A DNA stretch of 64,000 nt from JAPSGM01 sp963777045 (lineage in GTDB: Bacteria > Chloroflexota > Limnocylindria > QHBO01). Of the stretch, positions 37,583 to 46,663 are shown one piece after another. Location: NCBI GenBank assembly GCA_963777045.1, contig CAVZPD010000022.1:248001-312000 (forward strand). The letters are read 5' to 3'. Each line of letters opens with the position of its first letter. The first letter of the stretch is position 1. Under the pieces are notes generated by a model. It saw nothing but the letters and a program-made list of their open reading frames with translations, was not told the DNA's origin and did no database searches. A program made the translations under genes and the position numbers.

Positions 37583-39202
37583 GTGCCGGAGCCCCGAACC
37601 GCGCGGCGAACTGGCGGCTGGCTGGTCCTGTCGGTCGCGCTGGCGCTGCTGGTCGCCTGGCCCCTCCTGCGGCTGGGACTGGAGGGGCTCTCGGCAGGCC
37701 CGTCGGAGCTGGTGGCCGCGGTCGGCGCGGTCGGTCTGGGCGCCGTGGTGAACAGCGCGTGGACCTCCGTGCTCGCCACCGTCCTTACTGTTGCGGCCGC
37801 CCTGGCCCTGGCGCTGACCACCGAGCGCGGAGCCGGCGCGGGTCGTGGTTGGCTGCGGGGCGCGATCCTGCTTCCGTTGCTGGTGCCCGACTTCGTGACG
37901 GCCATCAGCTGGGGGAGGGCCTACGGTCCAGCCGGGCTGACGTCGCGACTGCTCGGTTGGGACCTGCCCGGTCTCTACGGCCCATTCGGAATCGTGCTGG
38001 TCCTGGCGGTGGGGGCGGTTCCGCTGGCCTACCTCGTCATCGTGGCCGGGATGCGCGTCCGCGCCGAGGCCGATCTCGAGCGAGCCGCGCGGGTGAGCGG
38101 CGCCGGTCGAATGGCCGCCTTCAGGACCGTCACCCTGCCGCTGCTGGGTCCGGTGCTGGTGGCGGCCGCCGGCCTGGTCTTCGTCACCAGCATGAACGCG
38201 TTCGGCACGCCGGCCGTGCTCGGCCGTCCCGCCAGCTTCGGGACCATGACCACGCGCATCTACCAGGACCTGGCCTTCGCCTCGAGCGATACGGCATTCC
38301 TGCGTGTGATCGGTCTGGCGCTGCTCCTGGTGTTCATCGCGCTCGCGGTCGTCGCCGCGGTCGACCGTATCTCGCCAGCCAACGAGCGCAGTGGCGTCAG
38401 CCCCGGCGCGCCGCGGGCGTCGACCCGGGTCAGCCCCGTGCCTGTGATGGCGGCGTGGGCATTCATCCTCTTGGCGGTGGTGGTGCCGCTCGTGGCGCTG
38501 CTGCTGACGGCGCTCACCCGCGCCGTCGGCCTGCCGCCACTGCCGGAGAACCTGACGCTGGCGAACTTCGGGCGCGCGCTCGATGCCCAGGCGCTCGGCA
38601 GCCTGCGCAACAGCGTGCTGCTGGCCACCGCGGCAGCCACCGTCGCCGTCCTGCTTGCCGTCCTCGGGACCATGCTGTTGAGCGAGGGACGACGCCGGTG
38701 GATTGGCACCGCCGTGACGCTCACCTTCGCACTGCCCGGATCGGTCCTGGCGGTCGCGATCCTGCTGGCCTACGGCGCGCGCCTGCGGGACACCCTCGTC
38801 ATCATCCTCGTCGCCTACCTTGCCAAGCTGTGGGCGCTCGGCCAGCGGCCGCTCTCCGCGGCGGCGGACCGCGTCCCGGGCGATCTGCTGCGCGCGGCTC
38901 GAGCGAGCGGTGCCGGTGGCGTCACGACCGCCTGGACCATCGCCGTACCGCTGCTCGCCCCCGTGCTGGCTGCCGCTTGGCTGCTGGTGTGGGTCTTTGC
39001 CCTCCATGAAGTGACGATCTCCGCCCTTCTCTACGGGCCAGGCACCGCAACGCTTGCAGTCGTCATCCTCAACCTGCAGCAGCTCGGCGACCCGGTGGTC
39101 ACCAGCGCGCTCGCCGTCATCCTCACCGGGCTGGTGACAGCGGCCGCAGGCGCACTGCTCGTACTGCGACCCGGCGGGTGGTCATGGATGCGGCTGGCAT
39201 GA
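37583..39202 (+). CDS. Iron-type ABC importer permease (two fused permease domains)
   Basis: This 539-residue protein has about twelve TM segments in two halves, each with a coupling motif of the BPD-transport type: EADLERAARVSGAGRMAAFRTVTLPLLGPV and PGDLLRAARASGAGGVTTAWTIAVPLLAPV. That is the FbpB/AfuB arrangement for ferric iron or related oxyanion/phosphonate uptake. The GTG start is 6 bp after the binding-protein gene. This gene is intact, which argues that the operon is functional. Confidence 0.88.
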   Translation: MPEPRTARRTGGWLVLSVALALLVAWPLLRLGLEGLSAGPSELVAAVGAVGLGAVVNSAWTSVLATVLTVAAALALALTTERGAGAGRGWLRGAILLPLLVPDFVTAISWGRAYGPAGLTSRLLGWDLPGLYGPFGIVLVLAVGAVPLAYLVIVAGMRVRAEADLERAARVSGAGRMAAFRTVTLPLLGPVLVAAAGLVFVTSMNAFGTPAVLGRPASFGTMTTRIYQDLAFASSDTAFLRVIGLALLLVFIALAVVAAVDRISPANERSGVSPGAPRASTRVSPVPVMAAWAFILLAVVVPLVALLLTALTRAVGLPPLPENLTLANFGRALDAQALGSLRNSVLLATAAATVAVLLAVLGTMLLSEGRRRWIGTAVTLTFALPGSVLAVAILLAYGARLRDTLVIILVAYLAKLWALGQRPLSAAADRVPGDLLRAARASGAGGVTTAWTIAVPLLAPVLAAAWLLVWVFALHEVTISALLYGPGTATLAVVILNLQQLGDPVVTSALAVILTGLVTAAAGALLVLRPGGWSWMRLA

Positions 39203-40263
39203 CGGTCCCGGCGCTCGCCACCGAGGCGCTGCGCGTCGCGTACGGCAGCCAGGTGGTCCTCGACGGCATCCAGCTGGAAGTGCGCGCCGGCGAGACGGTG
39301 TCGCTGTTGGGCCCCTCTGGCTCCGGCAAGACGACGCTCCTCTACGCGATCGCCGGCTTCGTCGAGCCAGAGGCCGGCGTCATCCGGCTCAACGGCCGTT
39401 CCGTCGCCGGCGGAGATCGGTCGGTGCCGCCAGAGGATCGGGACGTCGCGGTCGTCTTCCAGAACTACGCCCTCTGGCCCCACCTGACGGCGCTGCAGAC
39501 CGTCGCCTACCCCATGCGGAGGCGGCGGATGGCCTCTGCCGAGGCCGATGCGCGCGCCGCAGAGCTGCTGGAGCTGATGGGGGTCGGGCAGCTGGCCGAT
39601 CGTCGTCCGAGCGTGCTCTCGGGCGGCGAACAGCAGCGGGTGGGGGTCGCGCGCGCGCTCGCCCGCCAGGCGAGCCTTGTGCTGCTGGACGAGCCGACCG
39701 CGCACCTCGATACGCCGCTCCGTGTCCGCCTCCTGGCGGAGCTGAGCGAGCAGCGCCGGAGGTCCGGCGCCGCGGCCCTCTACGCCACGCACGACGTCGG
39801 CGAGGCGCTCGCCGTCGCCGATCGCGTCGGGGTGCTTCGCGACGGCCACCTGGTCCAGCTGGCGCCACCGCGGGAGATCTACGAGGAGCCGGTCGATGCC
39901 TGGGTGGCCGGCCTGACCGGCCCCGCCTCGGTGCTGGCGGCCACGCTCCTATCGCGCGACGGCGGTGAGGTTCAGGTCCGGGTTGGGGAGGCACGCATCA
40001 GCGTTTCGATGGCGACGTCACGGGGCGCCGCCGAGGGTACGGAGATTGACCTGCTCGTGCGGCCCGACTGGGCTTCCCTCGGAGGAGAGCTCACGGGGGT
40101 GGTCACCGCCGCGTTCTACCGCGGCCCGCACACCGACTACCGGCTCGCCACGGCCGCCGGTGAGTTGGAGCTTCGCGAGCCGGGGCCGCCTCGCCTGTCG
40201 CCGGGTGACGAGACGGGCTGGAGCCTTCGGCGGGGATGGGCACTGTCGACCGCCACGCCCTGA
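39199..40263 (+). CDS. Iron-type ABC importer ATP-binding protein
   Basis: The ATPase has Walker A GPSGSGKT, Q-loop FQNYALWPHLT, signature LSGGEQQRVGVARAL, Walker B LVLLDEPTAHLD and switch His in ATHDVGEAL. A C-terminal TOBE-like domain (about 240-354) contains LLVRPDWASL. This is the FbpC/PotA type. The start at 39199 gives an ATGA overlap with the permease; in-frame ATG 39184 and GTG 39178 are alternatives. It completes the binding protein-permease-ATPase operon. Confidence 0.88.
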   Translation: MTVPALATEALRVAYGSQVVLDGIQLEVRAGETVSLLGPSGSGKTTLLYAIAGFVEPEAGVIRLNGRSVAGGDRSVPPEDRDVAVVFQNYALWPHLTALQTVAYPMRRRRMASAEADARAAELLELMGVGQLADRRPSVLSGGEQQRVGVARALARQASLVLLDEPTAHLDTPLRVRLLAELSEQRRRSGAAALYATHDVGEALAVADRVGVLRDGHLVQLAPPREIYEEPVDAWVAGLTGPASVLAATLLSRDGGEVQVRVGEARISVSMATSRGAAEGTEIDLLVRPDWASLGGELTGVVTAAFYRGPHTDYRLATAAGELELREPGPPRLSPGDETGWSLRRGWALSTATP

Positions 40264-40284
40264 TTCGGTGACGGATGGCGGCTG

Positions 40285-40605
40285 CTATCCGACGAGGAGG
40301 AGCGAGACGACGTTGGCGACGCAGCCAAGGAGCCCCATGCTGGTGGCGGCGGCACCGAGCCACACGAAGAGGCGCGGGAAGCGGGTGACGGTTGCCGCGG
40401 CGACGATGACCACCAGGATCAGCGCCGTCGCCTTGAGCGCCAGCACGCCGGCCAGGCCGGCCGCGTGGTAGGCCATGACCGCGACGCCGTTCGACTCCAG
40501 GCCGATGCCGTGGATCGACTCTCCTACGGTGAACGTGGCCGCGTCGGCGAGCTGTGCGAACACCAGGATCAGGAGGATGACGCGCGGTCCCATGCCTCGT
40601 GACAT
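40285..40605 (-). CDS. Small membrane protein, unknown function
   Basis: From the ATG at 40605 the 106-residue product has three hydrophobic segments (VILLILVFAQLADAATFTV, AGVLALKATALILVVIVAAATV, LFVWLGAAATSMGLLGCVANVVSLLLVG). The segment QLADAATFTVGESIHGIGLESN recalls small DUF-type proteins with a conserved Asp in the first helix. Convergent with the ABC ATPase. No family assigned. Confidence 0.6.
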   Translation of the reverse strand: MSRGMGPRVILLILVFAQLADAATFTVGESIHGIGLESNGVAVMAYHAAGLAGVLALKATALILVVIVAAATVTRFPRLFVWLGAAATSMGLLGCVANVVSLLLVG

Positions 40606-40721
40606 TGCAGGACCGAGGCCAGACCTTCCTGCGCGCCCACGCAGGCTTGAAAAGGGCACGCCGACTGCAGGTACTCCGTCGCCGCATCCGAGCGGCGCAG
40701 GGGGAGACAGGGGGACTGGGA

Positions 40722-40907
40722 ATGGTCGAGGCAACGGGCAGAACGCGCATCATCAACCCCGAGCGGGAGGCGGAAGAGACTGACCGCCGCTGGTTTACCC
40801 CGGAGGAGGAGGCCGGTGTCTTCGAGATCGACCCGTGGACCAGCGTACTGGACGACTGGGCCGAGGAGATCGAGCATCCGTTCCCGTACCCGAACGGTTT
40901 GCCCTAG
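40722..40907 (+). CDS. Small acidic protein, unknown function
   Basis: The ATG at 40722 has GGGGGACTGGGA just upstream and encodes about 61 residues. The composition is very acidic (EREAEETDRRWFTPEEEAGVFEIDPW, then VLDDWAEEIEHPFPYPNGLP). The reading frame also runs upstream without a good start. It overlaps the convergent ribokinase stop by 4 bp. No family recognised. Confidence 0.5.
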   Translation: MVEATGRTRIINPEREAEETDRRWFTPEEEAGVFEIDPWTSVLDDWAEEIEHPFPYPNGLP

Positions 40908-41818
40908 CCGGCGTCCTGCAGGAACGCCTCGACGTCGGGCCGCAGCGGCATGCCTTCCCGTGCGCCGGCGGCTCGGACGGATAGCGCCGCCGCCGCGTTC
41001 GCTGCGCGTGCCGCATCAGCGAGGCTCGCCCCATCGCACAGCCAGGCGGCCAGCACCCCGCTGAAGGTGTCGCCGGCGCCAGTCGTGTCCCGCACGCGTT
41101 CCACGCGCCGGCCGGGCATCGAGGTCTCGCCAGCCTCGTCGATCAGCATGCAGCCCTGCTCGCCCACGGTGACCACTACGGCACGCGCCCCATCCGAGAT
41201 CAGCTGCCGAGCGGCTTCCGCCATGCCGTCCATCCCGGCCAGCGCGACCAGCTCGGCGCGGTTCGGCGTGAGGATGGGGCGGGCGCGAAGGATCGGCGGC
41301 GGCAGCGGAACGGCAGGCGCGGGGTTCACGACCACCGTCGCGCCCGCCGCGGCAGCGATCTCGACCCCCCGGATCACCGCCTCCATCGGCACCTCCAGCG
41401 ACGCCAGCAGGACGTCGGCTGCCACCGGTGACAGGTTGGCGAGGGCCACCTGGACGTCGCTGGCCGATAAGCGGCCATTGGTGCCGGGTGCGACCACGAT
41501 CTGGTTCTGGCCGGCGGGATCGACCGCGATGATGGCCACGCCGGACGGTCCCGGCTTGGTGAGGACGCCGCCGAGCTCGATGCCCTCCGCGTGAAGTGCC
41601 TCGAGGCCGATCCGCCCCTCCGCGTCGTCGCCGACCGCGCCGATCATGTGGACCCGCGGCCCGGCGCGCGCGGCCGCCACGGCCTGGTTGGCTCCCTTGC
41701 CTCCCGGGTGTCGCTCGAGCGCCCCGCCCAGCACCGTCTCGCCCGCCCGGGGCAGACGCGCGGCAGAAACGACGATGTCGAGGTTGATCGAGCCCAGCAC
41801 CAGGACGCGGCTGCTCAT
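40904..41818 (-). CDS. rbsK: Ribokinase (PfkB family)
   Basis: This 304-residue protein starts RVLVLGSINLDIVVSAARLPRAGETVLGG with HPGGKGANQAVAAARAG, the first PfkB signature. DTTGAGDTFSGVLAAWLCDG is the second, with the catalytic Asp in GAGD. Specificity follows from the close ribokinase pattern; a related sugar or nucleoside kinase is possible. The ATG overlaps the aminotransferase stop (ATGA). No ribose transporter is nearby. Confidence 0.88.
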   Translation of the reverse strand: MSSRVLVLGSINLDIVVSAARLPRAGETVLGGALERHPGGKGANQAVAAARAGPRVHMIGAVGDDAEGRIGLEALHAEGIELGGVLTKPGPSGVAIIAVDPAGQNQIVVAPGTNGRLSASDVQVALANLSPVAADVLLASLEVPMEAVIRGVEIAAAAGATVVVNPAPAVPLPPPILRARPILTPNRAELVALAGMDGMAEAARQLISDGARAVVVTVGEQGCMLIDEAGETSMPGRRVERVRDTTGAGDTFSGVLAAWLCDGASLADAARAANAAAALSVRAAGAREGMPLRPDVEAFLQDAG

Positions 41819-43026
41819 GCCACGGTCTCCAGTACGTGGGACAGGCGGTCCGCGAGCGCCTCTACCTCGGAGTAGTCGTTGTAGGCGGCGATGCTGACCC
41901 GCAGCAGCCGCCGCCAGCGCTCGCCAGCTGGCCGCTGCGGCCAGGGGGTGACCATGACCTGGATCCCGGCGGCGAGCAAGGCTCCGTGGACGCGGTCAGC
42001 GTAGAGGTCGACCCCCTGGACCACGGCAGGGCTCGACTCCCATGGCAGGGGAACCGAGGCCATGGAGCCCACCATCGCGTCAGGCGCGGGCGCAGGCTCG
42101 CCGAGGACCGCGCACAGGAGATCTCGCGCGCGGAGCGCGAGCCCGCGGTTCCGCTCCTGCAACCCCGTCCAGCCGCCTTCCATGAGCGAGGACCCGAATT
42201 CCAGCGCGGCCGGCACCGAGAGCCAGGCCGTTGGATCCGAGGTGCCCTGCCAATCGAACTCCAGACGGAAGCGCGAGCGGTCGTCCCGCGACGAGTTCGC
42301 GCCATGGGAGATCACCAGCGGACGGACCGGCGCCTGCCGGTCGCGGCGAACCCACAGGAACGCCGTTCCCTTCGGGGCGCAGACCCACTTGTGCAGGTTG
42401 CCGGTGTAGTACGCCGCTCCCAGCGTCGCCAGGTCCAGGTCCAGCATCCCGGGCGCGTGGGCTCCGTCGACGAGGACGTCCACGCCGGCCAGCCCAAGGT
42501 GGCGCACCAGTCGCTCGATCGGCAGCACCAACGCGGTGGCGGACGTGACATGATCGAGCACCGCCAGCCGGGTTCGCGGCGTAACTGCGGCCAGTACCGG
42601 CTCCAGGAGCTCTTCGGCGGATCCGATAGGGAAGGGCACCGGAACCGTGACCACCCGAGCGTTCGCGCGATCTGCAACGAACTGCATGGCATTTCGGACG
42701 GCGTTGTACTCGTGGTCGATCGTGAGCAGCTCGTCGCCGGGGGCAAGCTGGAGGGACCGCAGCACGGTATTGACCCCGGTCGTCGCGTTGGGCAGGAACG
42801 CCAGGTCGTCGGCTCCGGCCTTCAGGAAACGTCCCAGCGTTTCCCGCGCCTGGTCCATGGCGGGCTCCAGCTCCTCTGCCATGAAGCGCATCGGCTCAGT
42901 CTCCAGCCGCGTGCGCCAGGCCAGCTGCGTCTCCAGCACCGGTCGCGGCGTCGCGCCGAACGAACCGTGGTTGAGGAACTTGACACCCCGGTCCAGCTCC
43001 CAGTGCCGCGCGTGCTCCGACCGCAT
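41815..43026 (-). CDS. Class V aminotransferase (isopenicillin-N-epimerase-like)
   Basis: The ATG at 43026 opens MRSEHARHWELDRGVKFLNHGSFGATP, the standard start of the CefD-like branch. The PLP region includes LPNATTGVNTVLRSL, the Asp in DVLVDGAHAPGM and the Schiff-base Lys in YYTGNLHKWVCAPKGTAFL. The total is 403 residues. This branch includes epimerases, cysteine desulfurase relatives and lyases, so the reaction is open. TACGAT 7 nt upstream and no Shine-Dalgarno indicate a leaderless start. Confidence 0.87.
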   Translation of the reverse strand: MRSEHARHWELDRGVKFLNHGSFGATPRPVLETQLAWRTRLETEPMRFMAEELEPAMDQARETLGRFLKAGADDLAFLPNATTGVNTVLRSLQLAPGDELLTIDHEYNAVRNAMQFVADRANARVVTVPVPFPIGSAEELLEPVLAAVTPRTRLAVLDHVTSATALVLPIERLVRHLGLAGVDVLVDGAHAPGMLDLDLATLGAAYYTGNLHKWVCAPKGTAFLWVRRDRQAPVRPLVISHGANSSRDDRSRFRLEFDWQGTSDPTAWLSVPAALEFGSSLMEGGWTGLQERNRGLALRARDLLCAVLGEPAPAPDAMVGSMASVPLPWESSPAVVQGVDLYADRVHGALLAAGIQVMVTPWPQRPAGERWRRLLRVSIAAYNDYSEVEALADRLSHVLETVA

Positions 43027-43032
43027 CCGGGC

Positions 43033-43039
43033 TATCGTA
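43033..43039. promoter_or_regulatory. Shared divergent -10 element between 43026 and 43045
   Basis: CTATCGTAG reads TATCGT rightward (43033-43038), 6 nt before the HAD-gene ATG. Leftward it reads TACGAT (43039-43034), 7 nt before the aminotransferase ATG. Only 18 bp separate the two start codons, so both messages should be leaderless and mutually exclusive at initiation. Confidence 0.55.
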
Positions 43040-43044
43040 GACCG

Positions 43045-43719
43045 ATGCCCACCATCCGCCCCGACATGCCGCCCCCGTCGGCCGTCGTCCTCGACCTGGA
43101 CGGCACGCTGGTCGACACCGTCGAGACGCGCATCCGCGCCTGGCTGGCGGTCTTCGCCGAGTTCGACATCCCTGCGCGGCGCGATCAGGTCGGCGTCCTG
43201 ATCGGCGCCGATGGGCGCCGGTTGGCTCGCGACGTGGCAGCCGACGCCGGCCTGGAGCTGCCGCCGGGGCGCGACGAGGAGATCGACCGCCGCTCGGGCG
43301 AGATCTACGGCCGGCTCAACCGCCAGCCACGTCCGCTGCCCGGGGCCGCCGAGCTGCTCGGCCGCCTGGATGAGCGCGCGATCCCTTGGGCCATCGCCAC
43401 CTCCTCCCGAAAGGAGCAGGTGGGCAGCTCGGTTGACGCGTTGCGGCTGGCCCGGCCGCCGCGGGTGGTGGATGGCTCGCACGTCGAACAGGCGAAGCCG
43501 GCTCCCGACCTCCTGCTGCGTGCCGCCGAGGAGCTGGAGGTGGCGCCGGATGGCTGCTGGTACATCGGCGATTCGACCTGGGACATGCAGGCGACGGTCG
43601 CGGCCGGCATGATCGGAGTTGCGGTGACGTCCGGATCGGCCGTGAGCTCCGCCGACCTCGAGAACGCCGGCGCCACGCTGGTGGTGGCCGTCCTGTCCGA
43701 CCTGCTGCCGCTGGTCTAG
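43045..43719 (+). CDS. HAD-superfamily phosphatase (beta-phosphoglucomutase-like)
   Basis: This 224-residue protein has HAD motif I VLDLDGTLVDT, motif II Ser in AIATSSRKEQ, motif III Lys in EQAKPAPDLLL and motif IV WYIGDSTWDMQAT. A helical cap of the C1 type lies at about 30-90. Phosphatase or phosphomutase activity on a small phospho-compound is expected; the substrate is unknown. LigD follows 8 bp later, perhaps only by chance. Confidence 0.86.
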   Translation: MPTIRPDMPPPSAVVLDLDGTLVDTVETRIRAWLAVFAEFDIPARRDQVGVLIGADGRRLARDVAADAGLELPPGRDEEIDRRSGEIYGRLNRQPRPLPGAAELLGRLDERAIPWAIATSSRKEQVGSSVDALRLARPPRVVDGSHVEQAKPAPDLLLRAAEELEVAPDGCWYIGDSTWDMQATVAAGMIGVAVTSGSAVSSADLENAGATLVVAVLSDLLPLV

Positions 43720-43727
43720 GCGCCCGC

Positions 43728-46370
43728 ATGCCCCTGGAGGAGTACCGGGCCAAGCGACGCTTCGACCGGACGCCGGAACCGGCACCCGGCGTTGCGACGA
43801 AGGGGAGCGGCCGGTTCGTCGTGCAGCGTCACCGCGCCACGGCGCTGCACTACGACTTCCGGCTCGAGATCGACGGCGTGCTGGTCAGCTGGGCGGTTCC
43901 CAAGGGGCCGACGCTCGATCCCGGCGAGCGCCGGCTCGCGATGCGCACCGAGGACCACCCCGTCGAGTACCTGCCCTTCGAGGGTGTCATTCCGCAGCAG
44001 GAGTACGGGGCAGGCGACGCCATCGTGTGGGACTGGGGCACCTTCGAGCCCGAGGAGACCGATGATCCGGCCTCGGCGATCCGGGCCGGCGAGCTCAAGT
44101 TCCGCCTCCTCGGCGAGCGGCTGCGCGGCCGCTTCACGATCGTGCGCACCGGGCGGCGCGACGCCCACGGACATAGGGAAGAGCGCGAGCAGTGGCTGCT
44201 CATCCACAAGCGCGACGAGGCCGCCGTCGAGGGCTGGAACGCCGAGAACCACCCGCAGAGCGTGAAGACGGGACGCACCAACGACGAGGTGCGCGATGGC
44301 GCCGATCCACGCTTCGAGCTGCAGCCGCCGGAGGGTGGCGCCGCCGCAGACGTGTCCGCCGCACGCAAGGCGGTAATGCCCGATTTCATCCCGCCGATGC
44401 TCGCGACCCTCACCGAGGGAGCGTTCGACGACCCCGCCTGGCTCTTCGAGGTCAAGTGGGACGGCTACCGGGTGCAGGCGACGGTGCGCGACCGTCGCGT
44501 GCGGCTCTGGACCCGCAAGCGGGTGGATGCGGCGGTCTACTTTCCGGACCTGGCGGCCGAGGACGGCTGGATCTCCGCGCGGGAGGCGATCGTGGACGGC
44601 GAGGTGGTGGCCCTCGACGACGATGGGCGGCCGAGCTTCAGCCTCCTTCAGGACCGCACCGGGCTGCGCGGCCTGGCCGGTTCCGCGCGTCACTCCGATC
44701 CCGCTGCCCCGCGCAAGACGGCGGACGAACGCCGTGCCATCCCGCTCATCTTCATGGTCTTCGACCTGCTCCACCTCGACGGTCGCTCGCTCGTCAACGT
44801 GCCGCTGGAGGATCGCAAGCGCGCACTGCGGGCGGTCCTCCGGGCGCATCCCATGGTGCGCTACGCCTCCCATGTGGTGGCCGATGGGGTCGACTTCACC
44901 GAGGCGGCCCGTGAGCAGGGCCTCGAGGGCGTGATGGCCAAGCGCCGCGACAGTGTGTACCAGCCTGGGAAGCGCAGCCGGGACTGGCTGAAGGTCAAAC
45001 TGCGGCACGAACAGGAGCTGGTCGTGGTCGGGTGGCTCCCGGGGCAGGGCACCCACAAGGACCTCGGGTCGCTCATCGTGGCCGTGAACCGCGATGGCGA
45101 GCTGCGGCATGCCGGCCAGGTCGGCAGCGGCATCGATCGGCGGCGTCGTCGTGAGCTCCTCGAGGCGATGGAGCCGATCCGGCGCGAGGACCCGCCGCTC
45201 GCCGACCCGCCGCGCCTCCCAACGGCCCGGTGGGTGGAGCCGCGGATCGTCATCTCCGCCGAGTTCGCCGAGTGGACCAGCGACGAGCTGCTCCGTCAAC
45301 CCGCCTTCAAGGGCGTGGTGATCGACCGAGACCCGGCGCAGGTCGTGCGCGAGGTTGCGGTGCCCGCCGCGCGGGTCGTGCAGCGTCCCGGCCGTCCCGG
45401 CACGCGCCCCACTCGTCGCCGAGAGGCCGCCGGACGCAAATCGGACGAGATCGCGACGCTGGATGCGATGTCACGTGACGGGCATTGGGCGGTCGATGGC
45501 CGCGAGATCAGGCTCACCAACCTGGACAAGGTGCTCATGCCGGAGTCGGAGGGCCACGACCCGGTGACCAAGCGCGACGTCATCCGCTACTACGTGGGCA
45601 TCGGCCCGACGCTGGTGCCGTACCTCGCCGAGCGCGGCCTGACCCTGCAGCGCTTCCCGGATGGCATCGGCAAGAAAGGGTTTTGGCAGAAGGATCTGCC
45701 CGGCCATGCCCCGGACTGGGTGGCGCGGTGGCAGTACGTCGGCCACGAGGGCCCGAAGACGTTCGTGGTCGTCGATCAAGTGGCAACGCTCGCCTGGCTG
45801 GGACAGGAGGCCGCGTTGGAGCTCCACCCGTGGACTTCGCGTACGGAGGCGCCACACGAGCCAACCTACGCGCTCATCGACATCGACCCGGGACCGCAAA
45901 CCAGCTGGGAAGAGGTGCTGGCGCTTGCGCGGCTGTACCGGACGGCCCTCGAGCATCTGGGCCTCACCGGCCTGCCCAAGGTGACGGGCAAGCGCGGCAT
46001 CCAGGTCTGGATCCCGATCAGGGGCGGCTATGGATTCGATGACACCCGCGCCTGGGTCGAGCAGCTGTCGCGCGCCATCGGCGGGCTCGTGCCGGACCTC
46101 GTGAGCTGGGCGTGGACGAAGCGTGACCGCAAGGGGCGAGCGCGGCTCGACTACACGCAGAATGCGGTCAACAAGACGCTCGTCGCCCCGTACGCCATCC
46201 GACCGGCCCCAGGCGCGCCCGTCTCGATGCCGATTCGCTGGGACGAGCTCGAGGATCCCGCATTGCGGCCGGACCGATGGACGATCCGTACGGCGCTCCA
46301 CCGCCTCGCCGAGGTGGGCGACCTCTTCGCTCCCGCCCTCACCCTGGAGCAGGATCTGCCAGCGATCTGA
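43728..46370 (+). CDS. ligD: ATP-dependent DNA ligase LigD (PE-LIG-POL)
   Basis: This 880-residue protein has three domains. The 3'-phosphoesterase domain is about 20-180 (RFVVQRHRATALHYDFRLEIDGVLVSWAVPKGP). The ligase domain is about 220-525, with the adenylated Lys243 in EVKWDGYR and a C-terminal OB fold. The polymerase/primase domain is about 590-880 (HEPTYALIDIDPG with the catalytic Asp pair, KVTGKRGIQVWIPI, TQNAVNKTLVAPYAIRP). This order matches Pseudomonas LigD, not Mycobacterium. With Ku it performs end joining of double-strand breaks; no ku gene is in the window. Confidence 0.94.
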   Translation: MPLEEYRAKRRFDRTPEPAPGVATKGSGRFVVQRHRATALHYDFRLEIDGVLVSWAVPKGPTLDPGERRLAMRTEDHPVEYLPFEGVIPQQEYGAGDAIVWDWGTFEPEETDDPASAIRAGELKFRLLGERLRGRFTIVRTGRRDAHGHREEREQWLLIHKRDEAAVEGWNAENHPQSVKTGRTNDEVRDGADPRFELQPPEGGAAADVSAARKAVMPDFIPPMLATLTEGAFDDPAWLFEVKWDGYRVQATVRDRRVRLWTRKRVDAAVYFPDLAAEDGWISAREAIVDGEVVALDDDGRPSFSLLQDRTGLRGLAGSARHSDPAAPRKTADERRAIPLIFMVFDLLHLDGRSLVNVPLEDRKRALRAVLRAHPMVRYASHVVADGVDFTEAAREQGLEGVMAKRRDSVYQPGKRSRDWLKVKLRHEQELVVVGWLPGQGTHKDLGSLIVAVNRDGELRHAGQVGSGIDRRRRRELLEAMEPIRREDPPLADPPRLPTARWVEPRIVISAEFAEWTSDELLRQPAFKGVVIDRDPAQVVREVAVPAARVVQRPGRPGTRPTRRREAAGRKSDEIATLDAMSRDGHWAVDGREIRLTNLDKVLMPESEGHDPVTKRDVIRYYVGIGPTLVPYLAERGLTLQRFPDGIGKKGFWQKDLPGHAPDWVARWQYVGHEGPKTFVVVDQVATLAWLGQEAALELHPWTSRTEAPHEPTYALIDIDPGPQTSWEEVLALARLYRTALEHLGLTGLPKVTGKRGIQVWIPIRGGYGFDDTRAWVEQLSRAIGGLVPDLVSWAWTKRDRKGRARLDYTQNAVNKTLVAPYAIRPAPGAPVSMPIRWDELEDPALRPDRWTIRTALHRLAEVGDLFAPALTLEQDLPAI

Positions 46371-46388
46371 TGGAACGGCGGACAGTAC

Positions 46389-46430
46389 GAAGCACCGCGC
46401 GCTTCCCCCCTGCACGCGCTGCGGTGCTTC
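46389..46430 (+). terminator. Hairpin terminator after ligD
   Basis: GAAGCACCGC and GCGGTGCTTC are perfect 10-base arms, extended inward by GCGC/GCGC with a one-base bulge, 18 bp after the ligD stop. No T tract. The remaining bases to 46651 contain nothing I can call. Confidence 0.55.
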
Positions 46431-46651
46431 TGGCTAACGACGGGAGGTCGGCCCTAGAGGGGCCAGCCGCCGCCGGTGCTGCAACTGCGCATGGTGTTCT
46501 CCCGGTCCTGGTTGACCACGCGCCGGCGTGGGTTCGGACCTCAGGCTCGGGTCGGGAGACGCGCCGGACAATCACACATAGGTACAGGGGGTCGCGCGAC
46601 ACGGGGTACTTTTGGTGCCCTCGTCGGTCAAATCACGCTTGCCAGTGGATG

Positions 46652-46657
46652 TACACT
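46652..46657 (+). promoter_or_regulatory. -10 box for a leaderless HTH-TPR regulator transcript
   Basis: TACACT is followed by exactly 6 nt and the ATG at 46664; no Shine-Dalgarno precedes the ATG. Confidence 0.5.
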
Positions 46658-46663
46658 GCCGAC

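Noticed and set aside
37169..39007. 612-codon leftward ORF opposite the iron-type permease
   Set aside because: Low-complexity Arg/Gly/Gln shadow of a conserved membrane protein.
43027..43785. Upstream extension of the aminotransferase ORF to 43785
   Set aside because: It covers the whole HAD gene in antisense and lacks homology; the family start is at 43026.
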